Of a stretch of DNA of 17,531 nucleotides, positions 6,238 to 13,556 are shown piece by piece. Under the pieces are notes generated by a model. It searched no databases, had not been told where the DNA came from, and worked only from the letters and a program-made list of their open reading frames with translations. Made by a program: the position numbers and the translations under genes. Source of the DNA: CAZJHX01 sp964545715 (lineage in GTDB: Bacteria; Myxococcota_A; UBA9042; GCA-2863065); assembly GCA_964545715.1 (NCBI GenBank), contig CAZJHX010000197.1, positions 1 through 17,531 of the forward strand, given 5' to 3'. The first letter of the stretch is position 1. Each line of letters begins with the position of its first letter.

Positions 6238-7818
6238 ATGAAGTTCCGTACTTTTATCGCATTCTTGGCGGGCACAGCGCTGGCAATGACAGCACAAGCG
6301 CAGGCACCGTCCGTAGCTGACTGCACCAACTCAGGACGCACCATCATCTCGGGAGCCGGGTTCATCCAGGGCACCTCGGGCGACGACTGCATCTTCGGCA
6401 GCGATGGGGCCGATGTCATCCTTGCTCGTGGCGGCAACGACTGGGTCGTGGCCGGCCTGGGTGATGACTTCGTGATGGGCGGCGCCGGCAACGACACCCT
6501 GTACGGTCAGGGCGGCAGCGACGAGCTGCTGGGTCAGGGCGGCGACGACATGATTCGTGGCGGCTGGGGCGACGACATCATCATCGGTGGTCGTGGCAAC
6601 GACGAGATTCGCGGTGGTCGTGGTGGCGACTTCGTGCGAGCCGGCGGCGGCGACGACTGGGTGCGCGGCGGTCGCGGCAACGACACCATCTTCGGTGGCG
6701 CCGGTAACGACGAGATCCACGCCAACCAGGGCGCCGACATCGTCTTCGGCAACAGCGGCAACGACTTCATCGGTGGCGGTCGCGGGGCGGACGTCCTCGA
6801 CGGTGGCCGCGGTGACGACACGATCAAGGGCCGCCGTGGTGGCGACCAGATCTCCGGCGGGCCGGGCAACGACCGCATCCACGGTAACCAGGGCAACGAC
6901 ACCATCAACGGTGGCGGCGGCAACGACACCCTGCGCGGCGGCCTCCACGCCGACACGATCAACGGCGGCTCCGGGATGGACACCATCTTCGGCGGCCGTG
7001 GTGCTGACGACCTCAACGGCGGCGCCGACAACGACACCCTCACAGGCGGCAACGGCCCCGACATGATCAGCGGCGGCGACGGCGACGACTGGCTTGACGG
7101 CGGCAACGGCAACGACAACCTCAGCGGCGACGCTGGCATCGACATCTGCCTGAACGGCGAGACCGTCAGCGACACCTGCGAGCACACCTCCTGTGGCGCG
7201 CCTGAGTGCGACACCGAGGGTGTGACCGACCGATACAACGTGCGCAACTCCAACCCGGCGCAGCACGGCATCTGGCTGCCTGGCTTCTTCGGCGGCGGCA
7301 CCGTCATCATGACGCCCACGAACGCTAAGCTGGACCGCTTCGAGAACGGCAACGTCCGCATGCACGGCACCTTCGTCGTCACCAAGGGGCCGGCCGCGCA
7401 CATGGGCGAGGAGTGGGAAGGCGACTTCACCTGGGAGTTCAAGGGTCGCGGCAACGCGGGCTGCGGCTTCGGTGGTCCGAAACTCGAGCACGGCCAGCCC
7501 AAGTCGCTGTGGAGCAAGTGGGACTACTTCGACCTGGTCGAGGGCGCGTCGGCGCTGAACAAGGTCGGCTCGGACGAGCACGCCACGTTCATGCAGTACC
7601 CCTACGCGGTTCCGTGGAAGAACCCCCCGTTCAAGTACCGCATGCAGCTCGGCCAGGGCGCCGCCGGCAAGAACAACGCCGAGTACGGCTTCTCGACCTG
7701 GATCGTCATCACGCACGTGGCTGCCGACGGCTCGCAGATCAGCAAGACCAAGGGTGACATCAACGTACACCTCGACGCCGAGGCCGTACCCGAGTGCCAG
7801 AGCGATCCCTGCCTGTAG
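6238..7818 (+). CDS. Secreted RTX beta-roll protein with a different C-terminal domain
   Basis: The 526-residue product has a Sec signal peptide (about 1-22, cleavage near AQA-QA), then PSVADC...GFIQGTSGDDCIFG, closely parallel to the first RTX protein. About 28 RTX nonapeptides follow (residues about 44-300), closed by IDICLNGETVSDTCEH, so Cys pairs 29/51 and 304/314 cap the beta-roll. Residues 319-526 form a domain of unknown function, with an HGTFVV strand, a EEWEGDFTWEF strand, KWDYFDLVEG, and a C-terminal INVHLDAEAVPEC. Its pattern suggests a secreted beta-sandwich, but I cannot name a family. GGGAGGAG lies 9 nt before the ATG. It differs from the paralogue entirely after the cap, so the RTX stem appears to carry exchangeable heads. 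It is convergent with the molybdopterin gene. Confidence 0.85.
   Translation: MKFRTFIAFLAGTALAMTAQAQAPSVADCTNSGRTIISGAGFIQGTSGDDCIFGSDGADVILARGGNDWVVAGLGDDFVMGGAGNDTLYGQGGSDELLGQGGDDMIRGGWGDDIIIGGRGNDEIRGGRGGDFVRAGGGDDWVRGGRGNDTIFGGAGNDEIHANQGADIVFGNSGNDFIGGGRGADVLDGGRGDDTIKGRRGGDQISGGPGNDRIHGNQGNDTINGGGGNDTLRGGLHADTINGGSGMDTIFGGRGADDLNGGADNDTLTGGNGPDMISGGDGDDWLDGGNGNDNLSGDAGIDICLNGETVSDTCEHTSCGAPECDTEGVTDRYNVRNSNPAQHGIWLPGFFGGGTVIMTPTNAKLDRFENGNVRMHGTFVVTKGPAAHMGEEWEGDFTWEFKGRGNAGCGFGGPKLEHGQPKSLWSKWDYFDLVEGASALNKVGSDEHATFMQYPYAVPWKNPPFKYRMQLGQGAAGKNNAEYGFSTWIVITHVAADGSQISKTKGDINVHLDAEAVPECQSDPCL
6367..7137 (+). repeat. RTX nonapeptide repeat array, second protein
   Basis: About 28 tandem 27-bp units encode GGxGxDxIx-type nonapeptides. 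They are diverged rather than identical, so the array appears old. Confidence 0.9.
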
Positions 7819-7832
7819 AGGCCTCTCTCCCC

Positions 7833-7860
7833 AGCGGCGCTACTCAGCTGTAGCGCTGCT
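7833..7860 (+). terminator. Hairpin between convergent RTX and molybdopterin genes
   Basis: The arms 7833-7843 and 7850-7860 form an 11-bp stem with one G-T wobble around a 6-nt loop. The loop contains the stop codon of the minus-strand gene. No T-tract follows on either side, so it may be a Rho-dependent pause, a 3' end stabiliser or a weak terminator. Confidence 0.4.
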
Positions 7861-8521
7861 CCCTCCACGGGTCCCCGTGGTTGTGATACCCCCGACGTTC
7901 CCAGAATCCTGATTGGTCGTAACGCTCGAAGCGTATCGATGTAAGCCACTTCGCGCTCTTCCAGAAGTAAAGGTCCGGCACGACGGCGCGGACGGGTGCG
8001 CCGTTCTCGGCCGATAACGGCCGCCCCTCCAGGCGGTGAGCGATCAGGTTGTCGGGCTTGAGGGCGTCAGCCAGCGGCACGTTGGCGGTGTACCCGTGGG
8101 CTGCCTCGAAGATGACGAAGCGGGCGGTGTCGCGGACCCTGGCCAGCTGAGCCAGCCGATAGAGCGGAACGCCCTCGAACCGGGCACCCATAACTGACCA
8201 GCCGGTAACGCAGTGCACGTCCAACTTCAGCTTCTCCTGAGGGAGAGCCAGCAGGTGGGCGAAGTCCAGGTCCATGGCGTTGTCGACCTCGCCGTGGATG
8301 CGCAGACGAAAGCGGCTCTTGCGCTGATCGCCTCGGCTCCCACCCATGGGGCGCAGCTTGCGGATGACTCGCTGGCCTTCCGGCAGGCGCGGGCGACCGT
8401 CGGGGCGGGTCTGGGCCGCCGCTCGGCGCGTCAGGTCGTCGTCCAACCACCACCAAACGCCACCGAGCGCCAGGATGCCTGTACCGTTGGCCGCCTTTTT
8501 GATGAACTCGCGTCGTTCCAT
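7844..8521 (-). CDS. Tat-exported molybdopterin-dependent oxidoreductase (MsrP/YedY-like, sulfite-oxidase fold)
   Basis: The 225-residue protein starts with MERREFIKKA and a Gly/Ala/Trp-rich stretch, a twin-arginine signal that fits folded export of a molybdenum-cofactor enzyme. The catalytic domain carries DVHCVTGWSV with Cys104 as the predicted molybdenum ligand, AHGYTANVPL, and the C-terminal GYHNHGDPWREQRY typical of this family. Relatives oxidise sulfite or reduce methionine sulfoxide in periplasmic proteins; which applies is unclear. No MsrQ-type haem membrane partner is adjacent, so the electron partner is unknown. I chose the ATG at 8521 because GAGG lies 6 nt upstream and the RR motif follows directly; a start at 8566 adds 15 residues before the signal. 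It is divergent from the ImmA-like gene, with 119 bp between. Confidence 0.85.
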   Translation of the reverse strand: MERREFIKKAANGTGILALGGVWWWLDDDLTRRAAAQTRPDGRPRLPEGQRVIRKLRPMGGSRGDQRKSRFRLRIHGEVDNAMDLDFAHLLALPQEKLKLDVHCVTGWSVMGARFEGVPLYRLAQLARVRDTARFVIFEAAHGYTANVPLADALKPDNLIAHRLEGRPLSAENGAPVRAVVPDLYFWKSAKWLTSIRFERYDQSGFWERRGYHNHGDPWREQRYS

Positions 8522-8640
8522 TGAAGCCTCACACGGGTCGCCTGTTGTAACGGGATATGTTGTCATGTACGCAGGCGGTTACAATTTGGATCCACCGCCG
8601 GTTGCGCTTACTGTGAGAAGGACCGCTTGGAGCGCCGCAG

Positions 8641-9654
8641 TTGTCGTATTACACATCGATGGCCGACATCTACACACGGTTGGCCGCCGCCGGCTTCGAC
8701 CGCAAGTTTGTCATCCGGGCAGCGCTGCCTCATGGGTGGTACGACTCGCGGGGCAACCGTGCTGTGGGACGTGCGCTGGCCGAAGAGTCGATCGCGGACT
8801 CGTTCGGCATCTCCCTGGAGGCCCTGCAGGAGAGCGACGGTGAGCTCGGCCTGACCGAGATGGGGCGTGTCGGGCGTCTGCACCCGCCGGACAGCGACCT
8901 GACGCCCCTGGTTCCCGCCGTGATTCTGGCGCGGCGCATCGCCACCCTGACGGTCGAGGCGTTGCCCCGCCGGTCGGCCGCCTGGCTGCGAGAGCTGAAC
9001 GCGGAGAAGCTGCGCAGCTACGTCCTGGCGCAACACAACATCGTGCGCCTGCAGTCGGTCGTGGAGACATGCTGGGGTCTTGGGGTTCCTGTGGTCTACC
9101 TGTCTCATCTGCCGGCGCGGGCCGCCCGAGCGCGGTTTGACTCGATGAGCCTGACTGTAGGCGACACGCCGGTGATTTTGCTGTCGGGTCAGTCGGTCGC
9201 GCCGGCCTGGTTGTTATGGCACCTGGCGCACCAGATCGCGCACGTGTGCGGCGACGGGCACTCCAAGGGCGACATCATCGATGTCGATCTGCTGTCTGAG
9301 CAGACGGACGAGTCGGAGGATGCAGCTCAGACGTTTGCGGATCATCTGGTGTGTGGTCCGGATCCGCAGCTGCTGGAGGGTCCGGATCGGATCACGGGCG
9401 TCAAGCTGGCATCGCTGGCGCGTAAGGCATCGCGAGATCTGGGCCTGGACAGCGGCGCGCTGGTGGTGCGGTTTGCGATCGGCAAGGCCGCGACGGGTCG
9501 GGATGCGCGCGGCCCGGTGACGCGTGCGCTGCGGGAGCTTGGGATCGAGTCGGGCGGCGACGGCGCTATCGCGGACATCCTCGACAAGTCGGTGGATTTC
9601 GGCCGTCTGTCCGAACCGCAGGCGCGCTTTCTGCGATACGTGGCGGGACTGTAG
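8641..9654 (+). CDS. ImmA/IrrE-like (M78) protein with altered zinc motif
   Basis: The 337-residue product has a C-terminal half that fits the ImmA/IrrE metallopeptidase family: PAWLLWHLAHQIAHVCGDG at about 188-206, followed by DESEDAAQTFADHLVCGP, which matches the third-ligand E...A..FA..L region. The usual HExxH reads His197-Gln-Ile-Ala-His201, so both histidines remain but the catalytic Glu is Gln. The N-terminal part contains VGRALAEESIADSFGISLEALQE, suggestive of a helix-turn-helix. Family members cleave or bind repressors in stress, phage or toxin-antitoxin circuits; this copy may have become a sensor or scaffold. TTG 8641 has GGAG 8 nt upstream; ATG 8659 is the alternative and would drop six residues. 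No mobile-element genes are adjacent. Confidence 0.65.
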   Translation: MSYYTSMADIYTRLAAAGFDRKFVIRAALPHGWYDSRGNRAVGRALAEESIADSFGISLEALQESDGELGLTEMGRVGRLHPPDSDLTPLVPAVILARRIATLTVEALPRRSAAWLRELNAEKLRSYVLAQHNIVRLQSVVETCWGLGVPVVYLSHLPARAARARFDSMSLTVGDTPVILLSGQSVAPAWLLWHLAHQIAHVCGDGHSKGDIIDVDLLSEQTDESEDAAQTFADHLVCGPDPQLLEGPDRITGVKLASLARKASRDLGLDSGALVVRFAIGKAATGRDARGPVTRALRELGIESGGDGAIADILDKSVDFGRLSEPQARFLRYVAGL

Positions 9655-9659
9655 GCCCC

Positions 9660-9687
9660 GCCGACCTCGCTCCGCTCGGGCGTCGGC
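9660..9687 (+). terminator. Weak stem-loop after the ImmA-like gene
   Basis: GCCGAC at 9660-9665 pairs with GTCGGC at 9682-9687 across a 16-nt loop, 5 bp after the stop. There is no T-tract, so termination is uncertain. Confidence 0.25.
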
Positions 9688-9758
9688 CCAACCCATCCGC
9701 TCTAGCCCAACCCAAAGTCGTTAAGTTTCCTGACGCCTGGCCCGATTTCCAGCGAGGT

Positions 9759-10160
9759 ATGAAGGACCGTTTGCAGGCGAGACAAGTCCCGGATGCGCCG
9801 CGCGGCGCCCACGTCGCGTTGGATGCGGGCCGGGCGATCCGCATGTCCGGCGGGGATGTCTCCTTCGCCCAGGAGCTGATGGAGCTGTACCTGTCCGGGC
9901 TGCCGCGACGTCTGTCGAAGCTGCACCATGGTTACGAGAGCGGCGACCTCGAGCAGGTGGCCAGGGCCGCGCACAGCTTGAGCAGCGCCTCGCAGACGCT
10001 GGGCGTCATGGCGATCGGCAAGCTCGCGGCCCTCATAGAAGATCGTGCGTGGGCCGGCGACCTCGCGGCCGCGCGGGAGCCGCTTCAAGACCTGCTGAAA
10101 GCCGTCGACGCCTTCAAGGATGTTGTCCTGGACTTCGACTGGGCCACGCTTGCGCCCTGA
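9759..10160 (+). CDS. Stand-alone Hpt (histidine phosphotransfer) protein
   Basis: The 133-residue protein is a single Hpt four-helix domain. The signature is ARAAHSLSSASQTLGV, with His72 the predicted phosphoacceptor, preceded by FAQELMELYLSGLPRRL and followed by a helix with KLAALIED. Hpt proteins relay phosphate between hybrid histidine kinases and response regulators in the cytoplasm. The usual Lys after the His-x-Leu is Ser here, an accepted but less common variant. It has no kinase or receiver domain and no two-component gene nearby, so its partners are encoded elsewhere. ATG 9759 has a closely placed GCGAGG; an internal start is possible because the first 20 residues are not part of the domain. 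It is convergent with the lipoprotein gene, with 18 bp between stops. Confidence 0.8.
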   Translation: MKDRLQARQVPDAPRGAHVALDAGRAIRMSGGDVSFAQELMELYLSGLPRRLSKLHHGYESGDLEQVARAAHSLSSASQTLGVMAIGKLAALIEDRAWAGDLAAAREPLQDLLKAVDAFKDVVLDFDWATLAP

Positions 10161-10178
10161 CGGCTACAGCTCGACCCG

Positions 10179-11696
10179 CTACAGCTCAAACACAAGAAAG
10201 TTCAAGATATTGGTCATGTCGTCACTGATCTGCGGCTCGTTGTGGAAGGTGGTGAAGAGCACCTTGCCCTTGCCCTGTTCGTGGCTGACCATGAGCGGGA
10301 CACCGTTGCCCACCAGCGTGACGTCGCCGACGATGTGAACCTTGGTGGCGGCATCCACGTCGGCCACGGTGACCCAGGCGCCGAGATCGTAGTTCAACTC
10401 CACCTTGCTCTTGCCGAGCGTGGCGCTCAGCGCAGGATCGACGACGGTGCCGGTGTAGGTGCCCTGCATCCCGACCTTGGGCCCAAACGTGTTCATGTCG
10501 CCGCCGGTAAACCCGATGGCCTTGGGCCAGGGCCACTCCACATAGACAAAGGCCCAATCGCTGGCGTACACGCTGCCGCCGGCGGCCACGTACAGCTGAA
10601 GATTGCTGATCATGGCGTTCATGTTGCCGGACAGCAGCGTCTGGTCGTGATCGCCGCCGCAGTTGAAGAAGATGATGTCGTACTCCTGCATCTTGTCCAG
10701 GTCGCTGAGCAGGTCCATGGTCTGCTGGTTCTGGCTCATGCCGTCGAAGAGGTCATACACGATTCCCAAGCCGTCCAGGATGTTCTGGATCGTGTCCCAG
10801 TCGCCGGTGACGACGGCGATCTTGGTGCTGGACTCCTCAAAGCACGCGTCCTGCACGACGTCGGGCGCGTGAATGTTGCCGCCGTCCGGCACGACGACGT
10901 TGTAGCTGGTCTCGAAGCTGCCCTTCTTAATATCCACCACGACGGGTCCTGAGGGCACGTTCTCCAAGAGGAAGTTGCCGTCACCGTCGCTGAGGGCGCC
11001 GATCTTGACCGGGTGGCCGTTGCAGTCCTTGGTGTCGACCGAGACTGTAGCGCCGCCGATGGTGGTCGTCTCGTTGGGCGCGCACACGTAGCCCGTGACG
11101 GAGCCGAGCGGGCAGTCGTCGCTGATGGCTTTGAAGCACTCCTTGTGGCCTACGGCGGTGACGTCGGTGAGCTGCTGCTCCAGGACAACCACATTGTATT
11201 GATTGGTGAACTCGTCCTTCTCGACATACACGGTGTGCGTGCCGTTGGGGACGTGCTCCAACGTGTAATAGCCGTTCTGGTCGCTGTGGGTCTCGATGTG
11301 CACGGGCTGCCCGTCGCAGTCGACGGCGTCGATGTAGACCTTGGCGCCGTTGACGTACATCTGCTCAGTCTTGGAGCAGACCACGCCGAAGATCTTGCCG
11401 TAGCCGCACGGGCCTTCGGGATCGTCGTCATACCCGACAAAGTCCTCGTCGTCGGGCTTTACCTCGCCGGGGGACTGCCAGTCGTCGCCGGTGTCGTCGC
11501 CGGCCGGGTTATCGGGTGTGGCCGTCTCGCCGCCGTTGAAGCCGGTGCCGCTGTCATCCCCGGCGCCTGTACCCGCCTCTGGAGAGACTCCAAAGCCGGA
11601 CGGTGCCTTGGGTGCGCGCGACCCCTGTGGCTGTGGGCCGCACGCCGCGATGAGCGCCACGACCGCCAGGGCTGTGATGAGGTGTTGCAAGGTCAT
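10179..11696 (-). CDS. Lipoprotein with two carboxypeptidase-regulatory-like domains and a GATase-like domain
   Basis: The 505-residue product starts with a lipoprotein signal ending IAAC (Cys19), then a Gly/Asp/Pro-rich linker to about 95. Two related beta domains follow (about 97-187 and 199-285), each with a Cys pair and the pattern NGAKVYIDAVDCDG...DQNGYYTLEHVPNGTHTVYV typical of carboxypeptidase-regulatory-like modules. Residues 290-505 look like a class-I-GATase or ThuA-like alpha/beta domain: TKIAVVTGDWD, LFDGM, EYDIIFFNCGGDHD, YVAAGGSVYASDWAFVYVEW. Active-site chemistry is not evident, so it may bind rather than catalyse. The first base pairs of its ATG overlap the stop of the selenoprotein frame as ATGA, so the two are probably translationally coupled and act together in the envelope. 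Confidence 0.8.
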   Translation of the reverse strand: MTLQHLITALAVVALIAACGPQPQGSRAPKAPSGFGVSPEAGTGAGDDSGTGFNGGETATPDNPAGDDTGDDWQSPGEVKPDDEDFVGYDDDPEGPCGYGKIFGVVCSKTEQMYVNGAKVYIDAVDCDGQPVHIETHSDQNGYYTLEHVPNGTHTVYVEKDEFTNQYNVVVLEQQLTDVTAVGHKECFKAISDDCPLGSVTGYVCAPNETTTIGGATVSVDTKDCNGHPVKIGALSDGDGNFLLENVPSGPVVVDIKKGSFETSYNVVVPDGGNIHAPDVVQDACFEESSTKIAVVTGDWDTIQNILDGLGIVYDLFDGMSQNQQTMDLLSDLDKMQEYDIIFFNCGGDHDQTLLSGNMNAMISNLQLYVAAGGSVYASDWAFVYVEWPWPKAIGFTGGDMNTFGPKVGMQGTYTGTVVDPALSATLGKSKVELNYDLGAWVTVADVDAATKVHIVGDVTLVGNGVPLMVSHEQGKGKVLFTTFHNEPQISDDMTNILNFLVFEL

Positions 11697-13024
11697 GGCG
11701 TCGTTCCCGCGGTTTGGGAGAGGGCCTGGTCGGCGTCCGGGATCCAGCTCCAGGCCGTCATGGCGTGAACCAGCTTCATGTCGCCATCCAAGACAGAGAG
11801 GTTGGGCAGGGTGCCCGTCTGGTTGGAGATGGCGCTGTCCATGCCGCTCCAGTTGGGGTCTGCGATGGCGATCCAGCCGTCCTGGTAGCCGTGGCTCTGC
11901 TTGTAAGCCTTGGCGTCAAAGGGCGATGCGGCGCCCTGCCAGCCGTTTTGGCCCACGACCAGGACGAACGCGATGTTCTTGGAGGCGTACTTGTTGTAGA
12001 GGGCTTGGAACTCCGGCGCCGCCGAAGCACACGCGCTTCACCACTCAGCGGTTTGCAGCATGAAGATGCCGTTGGCCTTGCCGCAGAGGGAGTGCAGGCT
12101 CCAGGCAGCGCCGTTTTCGTCTTTGGCCTTGAAGTCGGCGATCTGGGAGCCCTGCCCTTTTCCGGTGCCGTTGGGCGGGCACGAGACCACGGGGCCGGGG
12201 TCGGGCTCCGGGTTGGGATCCGGCTCGGGCTCCGGGTCGGGCTCCGGGTTGGGATCCGGCTCAGGCTCGGGGTCCGGGTCGGGCTGGACCGGCGGGGCCT
12301 GTCCACAGTCACCGGCGCTTCCGGCGGAGGGGATGGCGCCGCTGATGCGGAGCATAGTCAGGCCGACGTTGATGCTGGTGGCGCCATTGCTCATCACGAG
12401 CGTGCCGTCCAGCTTGATCTTGGCGCCCAGCCCGGTGCAAACGGACGTGGCGCCGGGGCTGCTGACAGTCTTGGGCACGTTGACCAGCCTGGCGGAGGAC
12501 ATCGACGCGTTGGCCGTGTAGACCTTCCCGCTGCCCCAGCCGGCGCCGCACTCCGCGTCGCTTCTCAGCGTACCGGACTGCAGCGACCAAACGCCGCCGG
12601 CGCCGCTGAACTGGAGGTCCAACGGGCACTTGCCGCCGATGGTGAACTCAACCTTCATCCCGGTCATGCAGCCGGCATTCAGCACGTGGGTGGCGCTCAC
12701 CTGGACGTCCTGGCCGTTGTAGTTGATCAGGTCCTTGACGTGCCAGAGCATGCCGTGCGCCTCGGCGGCGCAATCGACGGGACCAGGCTCGCTGGGTGGG
12801 GTGACCGCGCCGCCTGGAGGCGGATCGGATGGCGGCGGCGTGTCCGGCGGCTGTGCGCCTGGTTGACCGTCCATGCCGGGCGGGCTCTCTCCGATGACGA
12901 TGTTTCCGACGGACTCGAGCTCAGCGGTGCCGGTACGCTCGCGGCCTTCCGGGCCACACGCTAACAGCAATCCTGCGCTAAGGATTAAGACGGACGTCCG
13001 CACGGCTCTGGGGCAACACAACAT
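11693..13024 (-). CDS. Predicted selenocysteine-containing redoxin lipoprotein (in-frame TGA read as Sec)
   Basis: Read with TGA 12040-12038 as selenocysteine, this is one 443-residue protein. The lipoprotein signal ends LLAC (Cys23). A Pro/Gly-rich linker leads to a Cys-rich domain I do not recognise (about 85-240), then a PEPDP-type repeat linker (about 247-278). The C-terminal domain (about 281-443) is thioredoxin-like: SQIADFKAKDENGAAWSL, the active site AEW-U-S-A-C with Sec329 and Cys332, PEFQALYNKY, IAFVLVVGQ, and a TLPNLSVLDGD cis-Pro strand. GGAGG lies 7 nt before ATG 13024. The extended frame ends at a TGA overlapping the next gene's ATG. A thiol-disulfide or peroxide-type redox role outside the cytoplasm is inferred. 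A TGC-to-TGA mutation or sequencing error is the main alternative. Confidence 0.82.
12010..12028 (-). promoter_or_regulatory. Bacterial SECIS-like hairpin
   Basis: In the minus-strand RNA the stem 12027-12021 pairs with 12017-12011 (CUUCGGC with GCCGGAG, one U-G wobble), extendable by a G-U pair to 12028/12010. The loop is GGC. The loop begins 17 nt after the UGA. As I recall the bacterial SECIS model, it asks for a loop 16-37 nt from the UGA with G in the first two loop positions; both hold. High-GC coding sequence forms hairpins by chance, so this is supportive, not proof. Confidence 0.6.
12038..12040 (-). other. Predicted selenocysteine codon (TGA)
   Basis: This TGA follows GAG-TGG (Glu-Trp) and precedes Ser-Ala-Cys. 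It occupies the first cysteine position of a thioredoxin W-C-x-x-C active site. The 114 codons after it are open and encode the rest of the fold. Confidence 0.8.
12198..12269 (-). repeat. 36-bp tandem repeat encoding a Pro-Glu-Asp linker
   Basis: Two nearly identical 36-bp units, 12198-12233 and 12234-12269, encode the EPDPNPEPDPEP-type linker between the N-terminal domain and the redoxin domain. Such arrays expand and contract by slippage, so linker length probably varies between strains. Confidence 0.8.
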
Positions 13025-13092
13025 AAAACAGCCTCCACAATTCCCAATAGCCGCGCGAACCGTATCACAAGTAGACCGATCGTTCTGGTGAA

Positions 13093-13112
13093 AAACGACC
13101 CGATGTTCGTTT
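13093..13112 (-). terminator. Terminator-like hairpin downstream of the DoxX-family gene
   Basis: On the minus strand AAACGA and TCGTTT pair (13112-13107 with 13098-13093) around an 8-nt loop, followed by two more T. This would be a weak intrinsic terminator 9 bp after the DoxX stop, partly separating it from the selenoprotein gene. Confidence 0.35.
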
Positions 13113-13120
13113 AAGTGATC

Positions 13121-13510
13121 TCAGTCGCGTGTAAGCCACCAGGCCCAGCCGATAAACACGAACTGGAAAGGCAGTCGGCCCCACAGCAGCGCCGGGTGGA
13201 GGTGCTTGCCGTCCACCGCGATGTCGTTGACCGCCATGTGGATGTTGGCGGGAAAGACGCAGATGAACAGCGCGATCAAACCCCATGCCGCGTATTTGCG
13301 GGTGGCCGAGACGAGCAGTCCGGCGCCGCCGGCAAACTCGAAGACACCGCTGACGTAGACCGCCGCCAGGTGCCAGGGCAGCCAGGGGGGCATGATCTGG
13401 AGAAAGAACCCGGTGCTGGTGAAGTGCGTCACGCCGACGGCCATCATAGAGACGGCCAGGAGCCAGCGAGCGCCCCTTTTGAGGCGGGATTCGGTCGGTG
13501 CTGTGGTCAT
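13121..13510 (-). CDS. DoxX-family membrane protein
   Basis: The 129-residue protein has four hydrophobic segments and the recognisable sequence GVTHFTSTGFFLQIMPPWLPWHL, VYVSGVFEFAGGAGLLV, then AAWGLIALFICVFPANIHMA. This matches DoxX-family proteins of this size. Members sit in the cytoplasmic membrane and some are linked with thiol or oxidative-stress redox complexes, but the family function is broad. ATG 13510 is the first start in frame and lacks a clear Shine-Dalgarno. The selenoprotein gene lies 96 bp downstream on the same strand, so a shared redox context is possible, though a weak terminator and a fresh GGAGG lie between. It is divergent from the next gene, with 46 bp between starts. 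Confidence 0.8.
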   Translation of the reverse strand: MTTAPTESRLKRGARWLLAVSMMAVGVTHFTSTGFFLQIMPPWLPWHLAAVYVSGVFEFAGGAGLLVSATRKYAAWGLIALFICVFPANIHMAVNDIAVDGKHLHPALLWGRLPFQFVFIGWAWWLTRD

Positions 13511-13556
13511 GTGCGGCTAATTGTAGCACCGGGGCAATTGGGGCATAACAGGGTGC

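Noticed and set aside
6331..7770. 479-codon minus-strand frame opposite the second RTX gene
   Set aside because: Repetitive Val-Val-Ala-rich translation is what RTX repeat codons give on the opposite strand; the plus frame has a signal peptide and RTX motifs.
10163..10187. Direct repeat GCTACAGCTC twice between the Hpt and lipoprotein genes
   Set aside because: Only 10 bp, and one copy codes for the lipoprotein C-terminus; no sign of an attachment site or mobile element.
11693..11956. Separate small gene with its own ATG after the TGA
   Set aside because: It has no ribosome site of its own, starts in the middle of the redoxin fold, and lies in exact frame with the upstream part; read-through explains it better.
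11714..12964. Long plus-strand frame of 416 codons opposite the selenoprotein gene
   Set aside because: It has no family motif or signal and its low-complexity RLGLRVG stretch is the reverse reading of the Pro-Glu-Asp linker. The minus strand has a lipobox, linker, redoxin motifs and a GGAGG.
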